Source: Whalleya microplaca
Lineage: Eukaryota > Ascomycota > Sordariomycetes > Xylariales > Xylariaceae
Reading direction: 5' to 3'
Length of the DNA stretch: 64,000 nt
NCBI GenBank assembly: GCA_022497155.1
Contig: MU385727.1
Location: forward strand, 496,001 to 560,000
Each line of letters starts with the position of its first letter. The first letter of the stretch is position 1. The notes beneath the pieces are model-generated. The model searched no databases, was not told the DNA's origin, and saw only the letters and a program-made list of their open reading frames with translations. The position numbers and the translations under genes were made by a program. Positions 34,746 to 46,276 of the stretch are shown piece after piece.

Positions 34746-37700
34746 GAATAATATCTCTCAAGTGATGACGGAAACAACACCAACAGCAAGATCAATTGCG
34801 GGAAATGCAGTTGGAAGATCAGGTATAAGACGATGCGAGTAGATGAGTGGAAGAACAAGGCGCCTCAACTGAATGGCTCAGTTAGACCTATATAAGTCTT
34901 CCAGGGAAAGTTCCACGTAGATGGGGTAGATATCGAGTATGAGTGGCAAGCCAACAAGCTTTCAGCATACGAAAAGAGCTGTGGAAAAGGATGTTCTCCT
35001 GGTGCTAACACGTATCAGGTGGCTCGAGTGGTTGCGTGGGTATGTGTGTGTATCTGTGTATTCTCTTCTGTGTAAGACAGTAGAACTACCTGATGGATCT
35101 CGTTACTGCGGTCCAGCTAAGGAATGCCGACTTGGAGATAAGTATCTGGTGTAGTTCCGGGTAGGTTGACTCTTCTGAAGACTATCTGGAAATAGATGGA
35201 TAGAGACAAGAAAGCTGTCGTGGGTCACGAAGAAAGAGGATGGGATTGTCAGAAAGGGTGAAAGAGGAGTAGCGGTACAGAGAGTTTACGGCATGGGACA
35301 AAAACAATATATACAGGAATGGGATTTCCCCATGGTCCTGAATCGCCATGTTTATGGGACAGAGGGACAGAGGTACGAGAGGTACCTACGAGAGGTACAA
35401 GGCATTGCGTAACCAGCTCGCAACAAAGCATGCCAACCTGCCAGCAGTCAGAGCAGTCGCAGGTACGTCCGAAAGCTCCAGCTGTGACAGGGGTCTTTGC
35501 TTTCCTGATGCGGGAGAATGTCCAGGCGGCGATCGATCGCGATGGGACAGCTGGGAACCAATCAGATTTGCTCCAGCCCGCGTGGTGGGCGCAGGTGGCT
35601 CGTGGACTTGCGGGAAGATAGCTCCAGAGGTACCGCACAACACTGCGCAGTAGTACACTTTATAGCTTCTTGCCTAGGTACCTTAATGCCCCTTGAAAGA
35701 GACTAGCGCCGATTCTTTTGGGTCAAGGCCCATAGCTATTTATCTCTAAGGTAGGCTGCTCGGGCTTTTGCCAACTGTCTCTGTCTGTCAGGTCTGTCAG
35801 ACTATTATTGTATGTACCTAGGCAGCTAGGTAACCCTGTCACCTCAAGTGCTTTCTTTTTGACTTTTGCAAACCACAGTCTATCGCCAGAATCAACTTCC
35901 CTGCACGTTGTTATTCCCCTCTATTGCCTACAGGCTATCTATTGCCTACTGTGTTATCCGACTATGTAAGTACGTACCTAGTAGGGCAGGGTTGCTGAGG
36001 AGGACAGGGGCTTGCCTATTCGACGAGTGATGTAAGGATCGACACGCTGGCAACCTCATAATGTGTTAACATAGGACCCGATACAATTGAACACGCTTAC
36101 CAGCTTACATAGCAATGGCTTTATTTCTTCTTCCATCCTATCAAGGCACGCGTAGCCATGATACGTGACAACCGAATTGTCTGTTGGTATCACCATCCTT
36201 GATGTACCCCCCCAACGTATTCGGGTTCTCTTGCAAAAGAGTGACGAAAGATTACTGCAGTCGAGCTTCAGACCTCCAAACCCCAAACATCAGAGCTGTT
36301 CTACCAATGTACATGTAGCAATTTACCTGTATCTAAGATACGCAATTATTACATAACACAGCATCAATTGCTCTATTCGAAATACTAAGTATTATCTAAA
36401 TGCCGATCTGCCGATCTGCCGACTGCGTTTTCCGAGGCGCCCGTCGAGTCTTCCACTGGCCTTCCACTAGGCCCTCTAGTTCCTCTCTTGCCGCCCGCTT
36501 CCGTGCCGTACCATATCTGATATGCTTAATACTGATCTAAAGATTTCTATAGATACTCACTGAAAGCTCGCGGTCGCGAAGTTCAACATCAATGAAACAC
36601 TACGTTCTTTTGCCAGACGAAAAGCACGCTTCTGGGGTTCGGCAGAGACAAAGGCCAAAAGTTACCTAGGGTTAATAAAATGACAGCGTCCGCCCGGAGC
36701 TGAGCTCCGCTGCGGCACGGCCCACCTGGGCACCTACCGTCCGATTCGCATACCCCAGTCCGATTCAGCCACAATTTGAAATTCATAGCTATCGCCACAA
36801 ATCCTCCGTCGTGGCAGAGGGGCAGAGGGGGGTGGAAGTGTCCGTTTGATGTTGGAATTCGCGAGCACGAGCGCGAGCGCGAGCTCCCACATATGTAGGT
36901 ATGAGGGAAGCCATAGGTATCTCTACGAAGCTTCCCCCTAATACTAAAGAAACCCACAACCACAGAACCCTGAGGATAGCCAAACTATGTTATCCTGAGA
37001 AAAACCAAACTGACTTCAGCCTTGCGCAGGCCAACATACCTAAGAAAGTTCTGGTATGATACTCATAAAGTAGTCCCGTACCTGAAAGGTCCGATTAGAA
37101 TGCAATCAATATTAGGACGACTATAGCTAGTCAAAAGAGTCCGCTGGATAGCATATAGGCAATTTTCTAGTTAATTAACTGATTTGTCTTATTAGCTCTT
37201 GGCCGGTCAGAAGCGGTGTCGTTGATCAGTCTTCCTCCCTCTTAGACTAACCATCACACAATAGAGACTAGCAGAGTATATTAACTAGTTTCCAAGCTTA
37301 TGCATAGCTTTACATATTGATTAGGACGATTTCAGTCTACGGGAAGTCTCACGAGAATCATGTGAGAACTTGTTATGTCTAGTTGCCGAGAAGACATGGA
37401 TGCAACAGGTTCTGCCAGCTGCGCAACTCGGAGGGCCATGTAACACAGATGACTAGGTACTATTGCTAGCAAATGCACTTGAAGAAAAAAAGCGAGATGC
37501 ATGCCCCATAACGCCAGTACAGTAGTGACAGAGGGGAAGAAGAAGGGGATATCGCCAGGCACCCTGTGAGTCTTCGGTGGAATTCGATAATTCGATAGAG
37601 ACCCCATCAGAACAGATTTTCAACGATTGCCATCATATTTCTCGATCAGTGACATCAGTTGTCAAACCTGACAGCCCTGAATGCGGAGTAAAGCAGGAGG

Positions 37701-40700
37701 AAAAGAGCCTCCTGGCCATTGTTTTTTCCTGTTTTGGCCAGTTGATGGCTCCAGGTCATTGTTGTTTTTGCTGGGAAGCCGGAGGAAAATGTCCGCCATC
37801 TTGGCTTTTGGGTCCCAGAAAACTGTCTCAAGGTCGGGTACATCGAGCCTTAACAATTTCCTGAAACCCCACCTTTGGTCTTGTCCAATCACTTCGCCCA
37901 ATCCGTACCCTTGTCTCTTGTTCCTTTCGCTGCACGTTGCACTATCGTGACAGGGGTGGTTAAGGCTAAGCTATCTGTGGCTTTGAGGCATTTGTGGCTA
38001 GAGCCTAGAGCTCCTTCTCCCACCCATCAAGCCCATTTTTGCCCATTTTATTTCCTCTGCGGCCTGACTGACGTGTGTTTGCCACATCCAACATGAACAA
38101 ATCCAAACAAATTCTTGAGACGAAGATCCCCTCAGCGCGTACCGCCCGCAGCACACTGTCCAAGCCCGGTCTTTTTCACCGGGCCCCCGCTGTCGATCAT
38201 GACTTAAACCAGTCGCACTTGTCTAAGACAGTACATGGACTTTCTCTCAAAATCCCATGCTAACAGAAGCAGAGGAGATGGGATTTTGCTTTCTCCCCCC
38301 ATTATTGCCATCATTCCCATCAGATGCCAAGCTTTCAATTTGCCGTCTAACATTGCCTGCTGTCAAACACCGCCGGTGCGTATCAGATTTGCCTCATCTC
38401 GAGTGCTCATCTACTGGACACGTAGGTTTATTAGAGTCTTCAAAGAAATCTTATTGGGAGATCTTCACTTCCCTATCTATTGGCAAGGTTGGAGATAAAC
38501 ACATGAAGTGCAGACAGGTAACTAGCTGATAGTCTAACCTAATAATAAGTACCGCTGTTGTTGTTAGGTATGCAAGAATTCTGCGACAATGCCTTTGTGG
38601 ATAATTCCAGAGTCAGTCTCCCTTCCTCAACCTACCTAAGAAGCTGCTGGCAACTTGCTACGACACCCCAGACCTTGCCAAAGCACGCCAGGACTTGACT
38701 ATCGTCTGTTCTAACGCCTCAACGAAGTCTATCGGCTCTCGCTTCCGACCCTGTAGCTCCTGCGCGTATGGTTCTAAAGAACCGTTAGGCCGGTATCGAC
38801 CCATTCCCAACCAATATGCTTCTTGACTAGATTCACAGGTGGTATTGTCCATAGACGGGACTAATCTATAGATACTTGCAAATGTCTGCTAAGTTATCGA
38901 TGGTCCTCAGAACCTCTTCGGCAGAGGACCGTATCACAGACCCAACCCACCGACGGCTTTAGCTACAGCTCTAGTATACGGTCATATTGGCTTGAGTTCT
39001 GCACTTTTGACCTATTTCCGGATCTAGGGGTCTCTCACCTAAAGCTAGTGTCCCTGAGCCTGACTCGATTTACATGATCTGCGCAGTAGGTTATGGCACG
39101 CTGATCTGGTGGCATTGGCCCGTATGCAGGTGAAGCCGGCGTATGTAGATCCGTTCAAACCTTATTCAACAAGCGCCAGCATCTATCGTCTTCCACTGCA
39201 GCTCCATGCGGCTCTGTTGAGCCACCTCATAATCGCGAAAGCCGAGTGGACAGGCTACCAGGCTCTGACAAGCTCTGGTTTCAGCCATACCGCCGTTGAT
39301 ACCTTCCAGACTGACCCGAGATACGTTCAACTTATCAGCCTCATGCAGATTCAGCTGACGCCGCCCGGACGAAACCCGTAACATCTCCAAATGACCCAGA
39401 GCTATAGCTTGCAGCACCCTTCTCAAATCCGATATCTTTGCCGTTGAAATTCTATTGACTGGACCGGCCGTCAAATCGCCTTCAATACCCTATTATTTCT
39501 TGCGCTTTACGTAAATATTAGTGTGTCAGCCGTCAGGCAGCCCCGCGGCGGGCCAACCTTTCCACGACGATGCCATCTAGAGTCTCAACAGTTTTGAGTT
39601 CGTCCAAGGAACAGCGTCACGTAGATCCAGCATGACCACTCCTGCCCTTTCACACAAACTTTACTCCTTTTGACAGCGAGGCATAGAAAGGGACGACAGA
39701 GCGATACTAGTGGCCCGCAAGCGTCGTCAGCTGCCATCGAACCCGCCAAGGGTTCGTCGACGGGCTGGCGCGGAGCGCCCCAGCCTTTAGAGTTTTATCT
39801 ACTTGCGCCGGCGCCCTTCTTAAGGCTGGGCTAGGGACTCTTGCCACACCGCTATGCAGCAGCCCGCCAACCAATCGCTCGGGTCTTGCTGCTCCAGAGT
39901 GCTGGTTTGCCCTAGGCGCTTGACCCGTGAGCCGCGATAGGCGGGCAGCCAAGCCGCCCCGGCCATCGCGCCAGATTCTAGCCGACTACTCCACGATGTC
40001 AGTTCTGCTAGCCCGGAGCTCGCATCGTGAGCTAGGTGATGCGACGTATCTTGGCAGCTTTGCTCTGCGGGACTTTGCTTCCTATCGTGGCCAGCTGATT
40101 GTTGTTAGGTAGGATGGCCTTTTGTAAAGATGGGCAATTGAGGTCCCATAGGGCTAGTATCGTGATGCTTGACTCGTTCCGCAGCTGGGTCACGGGAGCC
40201 TCCGCTGCATTATATCCGGTGCTGAACCCGGTCCCTCTCTGCGATAGTCGGTACCCAGTTGTATCGGCTGGTCAGAGTGCGCCAGTGGAGAGATGTGATT
40301 GGTTCTTGGGGTATCAGCTTGATCAACACGATAACCCCCCCTATCTTGATGAGCTTGAGATTAGAGGACACGATCTTGAATCACACTATTCACGAGCCCG
40401 TCGTTCGGCTATCGCAAGTGAACGCTTCGTTGGCGTCGTAACGACTAGACTGCCTAGGAGGATCCGACCCGGGGGAAGCTATCTCGTATATCTTGCGCGA
40501 AGTCTTGCTGTGTCGAACAGGGTAGTAGTTTGCGATCAAACTATCAAAATCGGTTGGTAATAGTAGCCCCTTTACCCCTTAGCTGGGACGATGAAGGGGT
40601 ACTTCACCCGGCCATGAATCAGTCATCGGATAGATATCTCCGGTGCTCCTACCAGTTCGATCAATTTCGATAGTCTGTATATCGCGAGCGTGCCCGTAAT

Positions 40701-43577
40701 CTATGATTGTGTAGGTACCTAGGATATCTTAGGGGGGAAACTGAGGCTTGTTTCTCAGCTATCATCCTGTAATCTGTAATATTCAGCATGAGCTACTCTA
40801 GCATGTCAACCTCGTTAATCTTGACCTCGTAGCGATTTTCCTGGGGAAATATTGTCTAACTCTGGTAATGAGGCCTTCACTTCACATGTGAAGTTGGCTC
40901 TAGTAGAAGACGGCTAACTGCCCTTCCAAGCCCCCTCTTCGAGACGTGATAGGTAGGGCCATTGCCTCTGTGCAGCTAGATAGTAGCTAGATATACTGCT
41001 TGATTTTCAGTACACTGCCATGTTCGATGTATAAGGATGGAGACAGTGGATCAGTCGTCGTACGTGAAGCCATATGTATGCCTTACCGCGATCTTGAAAG
41101 AAAGGGGTAGTATGTCTCTGTTTAGTTCAGTGCCTTGGATTGGTCGAGGCCTTGTAAGTTTCATCATTCGATTCTATCTTGGTGTCTAGATAGATATATC
41201 CCTACTTCCATGTGCTATATGTGTTATTCGAGTGTTGGGTCTGGTTTCTGGTATGGGATATTGTATCTAGCACATGTATGTGGGGAGGGCACAGTGGTGG
41301 GTGGATAATAGGGGTAAGAGGGGTTAGATGATCAAGTCGAGTCTTGAGCTGTAATAGATATGTGTATACGTACGATCGTCTCGTCCTTATTTGTGCACAG
41401 CTGGGTATACTAATCACGGTCTTTTCTCACCGGCTGACCGATGCCATCATGAATAAACCAGCCGAACCATATGCCTAGGACCTGTATCTGTTTCGACTAC
41501 CCAGTTACTGGCTATATATGTGTAGCTTACTTCTAATATGGTAATGATCCATAGCTATCTAAGTAGATGATGCCAGTGTATACTCAACTTCCAGTTCCAG
41601 AGATACGCACCAGTCATTCTTGCTTCAGCCGATGTCACCGCGTCCTCTTCGCGCGCCTCACTTTCAGTCCCCCAACCCCTGTTCGGAGCAAGGGGAAGAA
41701 TTGAACGTCGATAAGGGATATAGAAGCGGCCGTGGAACTGTAACTCGACGTGATAGAACGTAATCGTCATTGTATTGGCTTGCTAATGAAGCGGAGCTCT
41801 GATAATAGCGATTTAGCACAGGCCCTAGTGCTGTTGAGATCAGAACTGATCTCATACCACCTTGTTATAAACAGATTAAAAGAAGTAGACGCTGAGATTA
41901 AAGAGTAGATATCCCGGCGGGGGACTTTAGTATGTTCAAGGTCTATCTCTCTTGACATTATGCTTTTCCGTCTCAGCTTCTATAAGACGTAGATATGCCA
42001 TGTACCATCTACCCCTGGTGGGAAAACAGCTCTATGCATACGGAGGCGGGTTTCAAAAGGGATGACCATACGAGACCCCATACTAACTACGAACTACTTA
42101 TAGGTCGTTTGCCATGGCTGTTTCTACAGATCCTAGGTAGTTATAGTCGAATTCAAATGGGGTAGACTGTAACTCATCATGCACCACCACTGGCACTACC
42201 ACCCTACAGGTTCCGCCTGGGCTCATCCCCATTCCAACTGACGATGTGGGTGCGAAGATTCGCGGTATGGGGGGTCGTGGTGTTGCTGATGTTGGGTTTA
42301 ACATTCGTTGGATTATCAACTACATAGCGTATATCATTATTTCACAGCCAATTGATGTACCTCTATGAGTAGTAGGACCACAAAGGTGTCCATTAATTAG
42401 CGCAAGATCTTGACTCATATGGGTAGCTGTCGTGAGGTTACCTGCAGGCAGATGACAGCTAGCAGGACAGTATGGTCATCGTTTCATTAGCAAGGCGCCT
42501 CCGCATGGAGCGGCGGGTGAAGACAAAATGTCCACCATAGGGAAGCCCAAAGCGCGTCATGCCGGCACAAGCTATTAAATCGCCACTCGGCCAGCTATAA
42601 GAGGCATACGGTATCCTCCATGGAAGACTGCATTGTTACGCCCGCGGTTCCGTTCCGGCAACGACAGGACTCCGATACCGTCCGGGAGTGGGTCCGAACC
42701 AACGTCAGAGCTCCATGTCGATCTCATGCGTGTCGGTCTAATCATTTATGGGTGCGGTGCCGATTGTGGGCCTGCGGACTCCGTGGGCTCCGTGTGGACA
42801 CAGTCCATGTGCGTGGACGCGATCTGATCTCGCATCCAAATCTTCGTATCTGCGTATCCAGTTGCTCGATGACACACTCACCGACTCACCGTCACGCGAG
42901 CCCACTGAGAGGATCTGCTGGATGATGTATTTTGGCAAGGGATACGGAGTAGACCCGTTGATATGAGCGGGTTCGATATGCACAGGCGGAAAGCCCGTCA
43001 TTTTCGGTGGGACTGGTGGCGGCTGCTGGTGTCCAAGCTGAATCCCATCTATTTCTAGATGTGGCTGATGAGTTTGACGGAGCAATACTTAAGTATTAGG
43101 TAGAGCCGTTTAGAAAGGGATTCAATCCAGGGGCATTTGCCATGAAACATAGGTACCTACACTTTAGTATGTAAACTGATATTCCCAAAATACTAGTGAA
43201 TGATACAAGCATGTGGAATTACCAGATGCCATGCTGTACTTGTAATAGGAAGGCCAGCAAAGAGGAAAGTAGAAGCGTAGTCCTCTGGCCTTTGGATTCT
43301 CGTCGGCTCGACTTTGTCGAGTAACTTATCCCTCTTTAACTTATCATCTGCTCGTTCGACGAATGTGATCTTCTCGAACTCTTTCTAGCGGCCTGCTATT
43401 CCCATCCACGACTAGCTTATCTTGCTAGGGGCACTTGATAGCCGATGATTCCCCGACCTTCCCGCCGCCCCCACCGCGCCGCCGTCTCTTCATCCAATAA
43501 GCTACAATATCTCACCCGATTCCAACAAAAACCACCAACCTCACAGTTCCGCGGATAGGTTTCTACCCGGTTCTACC
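34746..43577. other. very long gene-poor tract
   Basis: Nearly 9 kb without a gene I can support. Open frames are short and conflicting. Moderately GC-rich patches at 35.3-35.6, 36.4-36.9 and 39.1-40.5 kb break an otherwise AT-rich background. The 39.1-40.5 kb patch has several frames of 80-150 codons with no recognisable motif and may be an old transposon relic. The palindromic motif TAGGTACCTA and variants recur (35671, 40712 and 43149). CG alternation (GAGCGCGAGCGCGAG) occurs near 36870. Confidence 0.4.
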
Positions 43578-43650
43578 GCCTGGTTAGCTCAATCGGTAGA
43601 GCGTGAGACTCTTAATCTCAAGGTTGCGGGTTCGACCCCCGCATCGGGCT
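43578..43650 (+). tRNA. tRNA-Lys (anticodon CTT)
   Basis: A 73-base cloverleaf. The acceptor stem GCCTGGT pairs with ATCGGGC, with two G-T wobbles. The D arm has TAGCTCAATCGGTAGAGC (A box). The anticodon arm TGAGA-CTCTTAA-TCTCA places CTT in the anticodon. The T arm GCGGGTTCGACCCCCGC contains the B box GGTTCGA. There is no intron and no encoded CCA, as expected for a nuclear eukaryotic tRNA gene. Confidence 0.97.
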
Positions 43651-43689
43651 CAATCCCCGATGCCTCGCTGTCCACAGCGAGAGCCTCAA

Positions 43690-43695
43690 TTTTTT
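43690..43695 (+). terminator. RNA polymerase III terminator of tRNA-Lys
   Basis: A run of six T residues on the sense strand about 40 bases after the tRNA, with another T run shortly after it. This is the first strong oligo-T downstream of the gene. Confidence 0.6.
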
Positions 43696-44318
43696 CCTGA
43701 AATTTTTACCTCGTTTTCGATGTTTTCTGCATACATATGCAGGAATGACAACCCTAATCCAACCACGGCGCACTTGCGTAGAAAAGTAGTAAAGTGGGTT
43801 CAGTCTTAGAGCGATTGATGGATGATGCTCGTTGGGCTTTCGACACTGACTCTTACCTACTTGATCTTTGGACTCTCCAGGCAATGCTCGACGTGTTTTA
43901 TCTCTCTGGTCAGGTATTGTACTGTAACATAGGCAGATCTTATGGTATTCTCTGTGGTCGTTGTCGAGGGCGGGTTGAAATTGAGGTCGAGAAGATTGGT
44001 AATGAATTTAGGAAGGGAGCGGTTGAAACTCGCACGTGAATGAGCCGGATTTGGCACGTAGTATTAACCTGAGTTCGAACGTACCCCGATACACGTATAC
44101 GTGAGCACAAATATTCAATTATGAGAAGTTTTACAAGTATAAGTTAGGTATGATGCCAGACAGGCATGCCCAAGGAATGAAACGTGTGATAGCTGCGTAC
44201 TAGAGCAATACAGACCTTTGGACCATTTCACTCTTGCGTGCAGCCTGAAGCCTCGTGAGGCGTGTCCATTGTCTTATCATAGACTCCCTGCTCTCACTTT
44301 CGGCTCTACGAGCAACGA

Positions 44319-44603
44319 TTACAACTCCGATATTCTAATCGGCCGCTCAAGCTAGTCCTTTAAGTGCTGATTGTTGGACTTGAGGGATTCAACTTGTGCT
44401 TCCAGGCCTCGGTTTTTCTGCTGCGATTTATCCAGTTGGGCTTGCAGTTTACCCATTCAATCGCAAGCGGTCTTGTATTTTTCTTCGAATCGGTCTAGTG
44501 AAGCTTGAATGGTTTCCATTTGCATTTTATGCGGTATGGCTTTCTGCGCTGTAGAAATTGGTGCAAGTTGGGGATCAGGAAAGATGGATTTTCTGCGGTT
44601 CCA
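44319..44603 (-). pseudogene. broken coiled-coil ORF
   Basis: One frame reads a clear coiled-coil protein (METIQASLDRFEEKYK, then GKLQAQLDKSQQKNRGLEAQ, then VESLKSNNQHLKD) interrupted by TGA at 44457-44459 and TAG at 44352-44354. The frame is kept across both stops, so these look like point mutations in a former coding region. Both could be C-to-T changes of Arg or Gln codons, as in repeat-induced point mutation. The original protein is not recognised. Confidence 0.45.
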
Positions 44604-45518
44604 TTAATAGGTTCTCCAGTCGTCAAACTAGAACATCACCCTCAATGGGGAATTTCCTTTGACTTCTTTGTTGAAAACCACAACGTCTAGACTGAGATAC
44701 TAGTAACCGTATAATTGACAGAAGAGTACACAAGCTAGTACGAAGAACACAGGAAGAAGCTCATATATGCCCCAAATTCCGTCACAATTCTATGACATGT
44801 CCTTTGTAGAAATGCTCCTTCTCTATAATGGTAATTATGTGACGATTATCTACTAGTCATTCAGGGCTTATTCTAAGATGGACACGGCTAGATAGACGAA
44901 TTTCGGGCTTTTACAATGCTTTGGTTGTTTGACGTCAAATCCACGATGGGGCGTACGACTTCACTGTCACCTGCTTGACTGCATATCGTCATCCGAAATT
45001 CAGTAAAACCTCCGTTCTCGCAATCAAGATTACGCAAGAGGTAGAAAAAGATCTGCCTCGCGTAAAATTCTCACTATTTGCGAGAGAATAGAATTGGGTC
45101 CTTCTCTAGAGTCATCATACACTCTCGGGGCATCTGCTCTCGCTTCGGCATGAACCGAAAGTACCAATTCAACCTTTTTGATAAGAACCCTCCCATTTAT
45201 AGAGCACTGCCATGTTGTTCTGCTTGGAAACGTTCTTTGTTTCTACCATGCTCTGAAAGCCTAACCATGTCTTCAACCTGCACGAGTACACGTACTCCAT
45301 CTTGTAAGTCCCATGGATGGAATGATTCAGGTACTTATTAGGGTATCGTATCTCTTATACCATTTGAATGAAGTCTGATGTCATTGTCACCGTTGCTATG
45401 CGAGCGAAACCCTCCCTAGTTCTCGGTTGCATCCAACTTGCTGCGGTGCTTTATAATGTTGACAAGAAGACCCCAGCATTGAAAACGAAGTCTTCTATTC
45501 TTTGAATATTCTGTTACA

Positions 45519-45836
45519 TTATTTGAAATCGTTCTTCTGGATCACCCGTAGTTGCTCGTATAGCGTTGAAAATGAGGGACCTTCATCATGGATAGCCAGA
45601 AGTTTAGCTTCGGTGGACAACGTGGTCATGGTTCTCGCATTTCTATAGATGATATAGCACTCTAAGATCATCAGGACAAGATACGTATATACTATGAAGC
45701 GGCTCGCAGAGTACGAAGCGAGAGAACTGCAGCTGAGGGTAAATCTGCGAATATGATACATATTAACCCTGCTAACATTGAGCGATACCAACTTCGTGAC
45801 ACGTCCCTGACACCCATTGATGAGTCTGGATACCAA
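45519..45836 (-). mobile_element. possible Ty1/copia retrotransposon RNase H relic
   Basis: The frame contains YIIYRNARTMTTLSTEAKLL followed by an amphipathic stretch (STLYEQLRVI). This resembles the RNase H end of copia polyproteins (W/Y-x-S-R-K-Q-x-T-V-A-x-S-S-T-E-A-E-x-x-A-L, then a short helix). Surrounding frames are broken and AT-rich, and no LTRs, reverse transcriptase YVDD or integrase motif were found. The similarity is short, so this is tentative. Confidence 0.3.
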
Positions 45837-46276
45837 AACACGTTACCAGGCTACGAGGGAATGTTAGATGAGTTACTAAAGGTTTAGCATCTTGCCAGAG
45901 AAGATTTCCATATATACTCGTGTGGTTAGATGTGAAGATTCTAGGTCCATTCAGCTTCATGATGGAATGGCTGGCCTGTGTCTAGCGAGCTACCTACTGG
46001 CTCTGCTGGATATACTAAACTATCAATAAACAACACAGCAGGATGTACACATGAAGGGAGTTATAAGATTCAAATAATATTGGATGCGTATATACCTCAA
46101 TTTTTGCATAGCCCCTATTTTCTCCTGTGAATTCTAGTCCGAGAGCTTCTCTTATATAAAGTATGTCTATGTCGCTCGTTTCTAACAAAGAACCAGTGAC
46201 TTCAGAGCTGTCCAGTACAGATCTCGAATGACTCAAAAGATGGAGCAACAGGTTCTTCTCCCTTATTTACATCCAC

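Noticed and set aside
38164..38184. Hairpin with 7-base stem GCCCGGT and a T-rich loop.
   Set aside because: It resembles a bacterial terminator, but the organism is a fungus and no gene ends nearby; most likely chance.
39100..40560. GC-rich patch with several 80-150-codon frames, considered as a LINE or DNA-transposon relic.
   Set aside because: No reverse transcriptase, endonuclease or transposase motif could be read in any frame, so no element is called.
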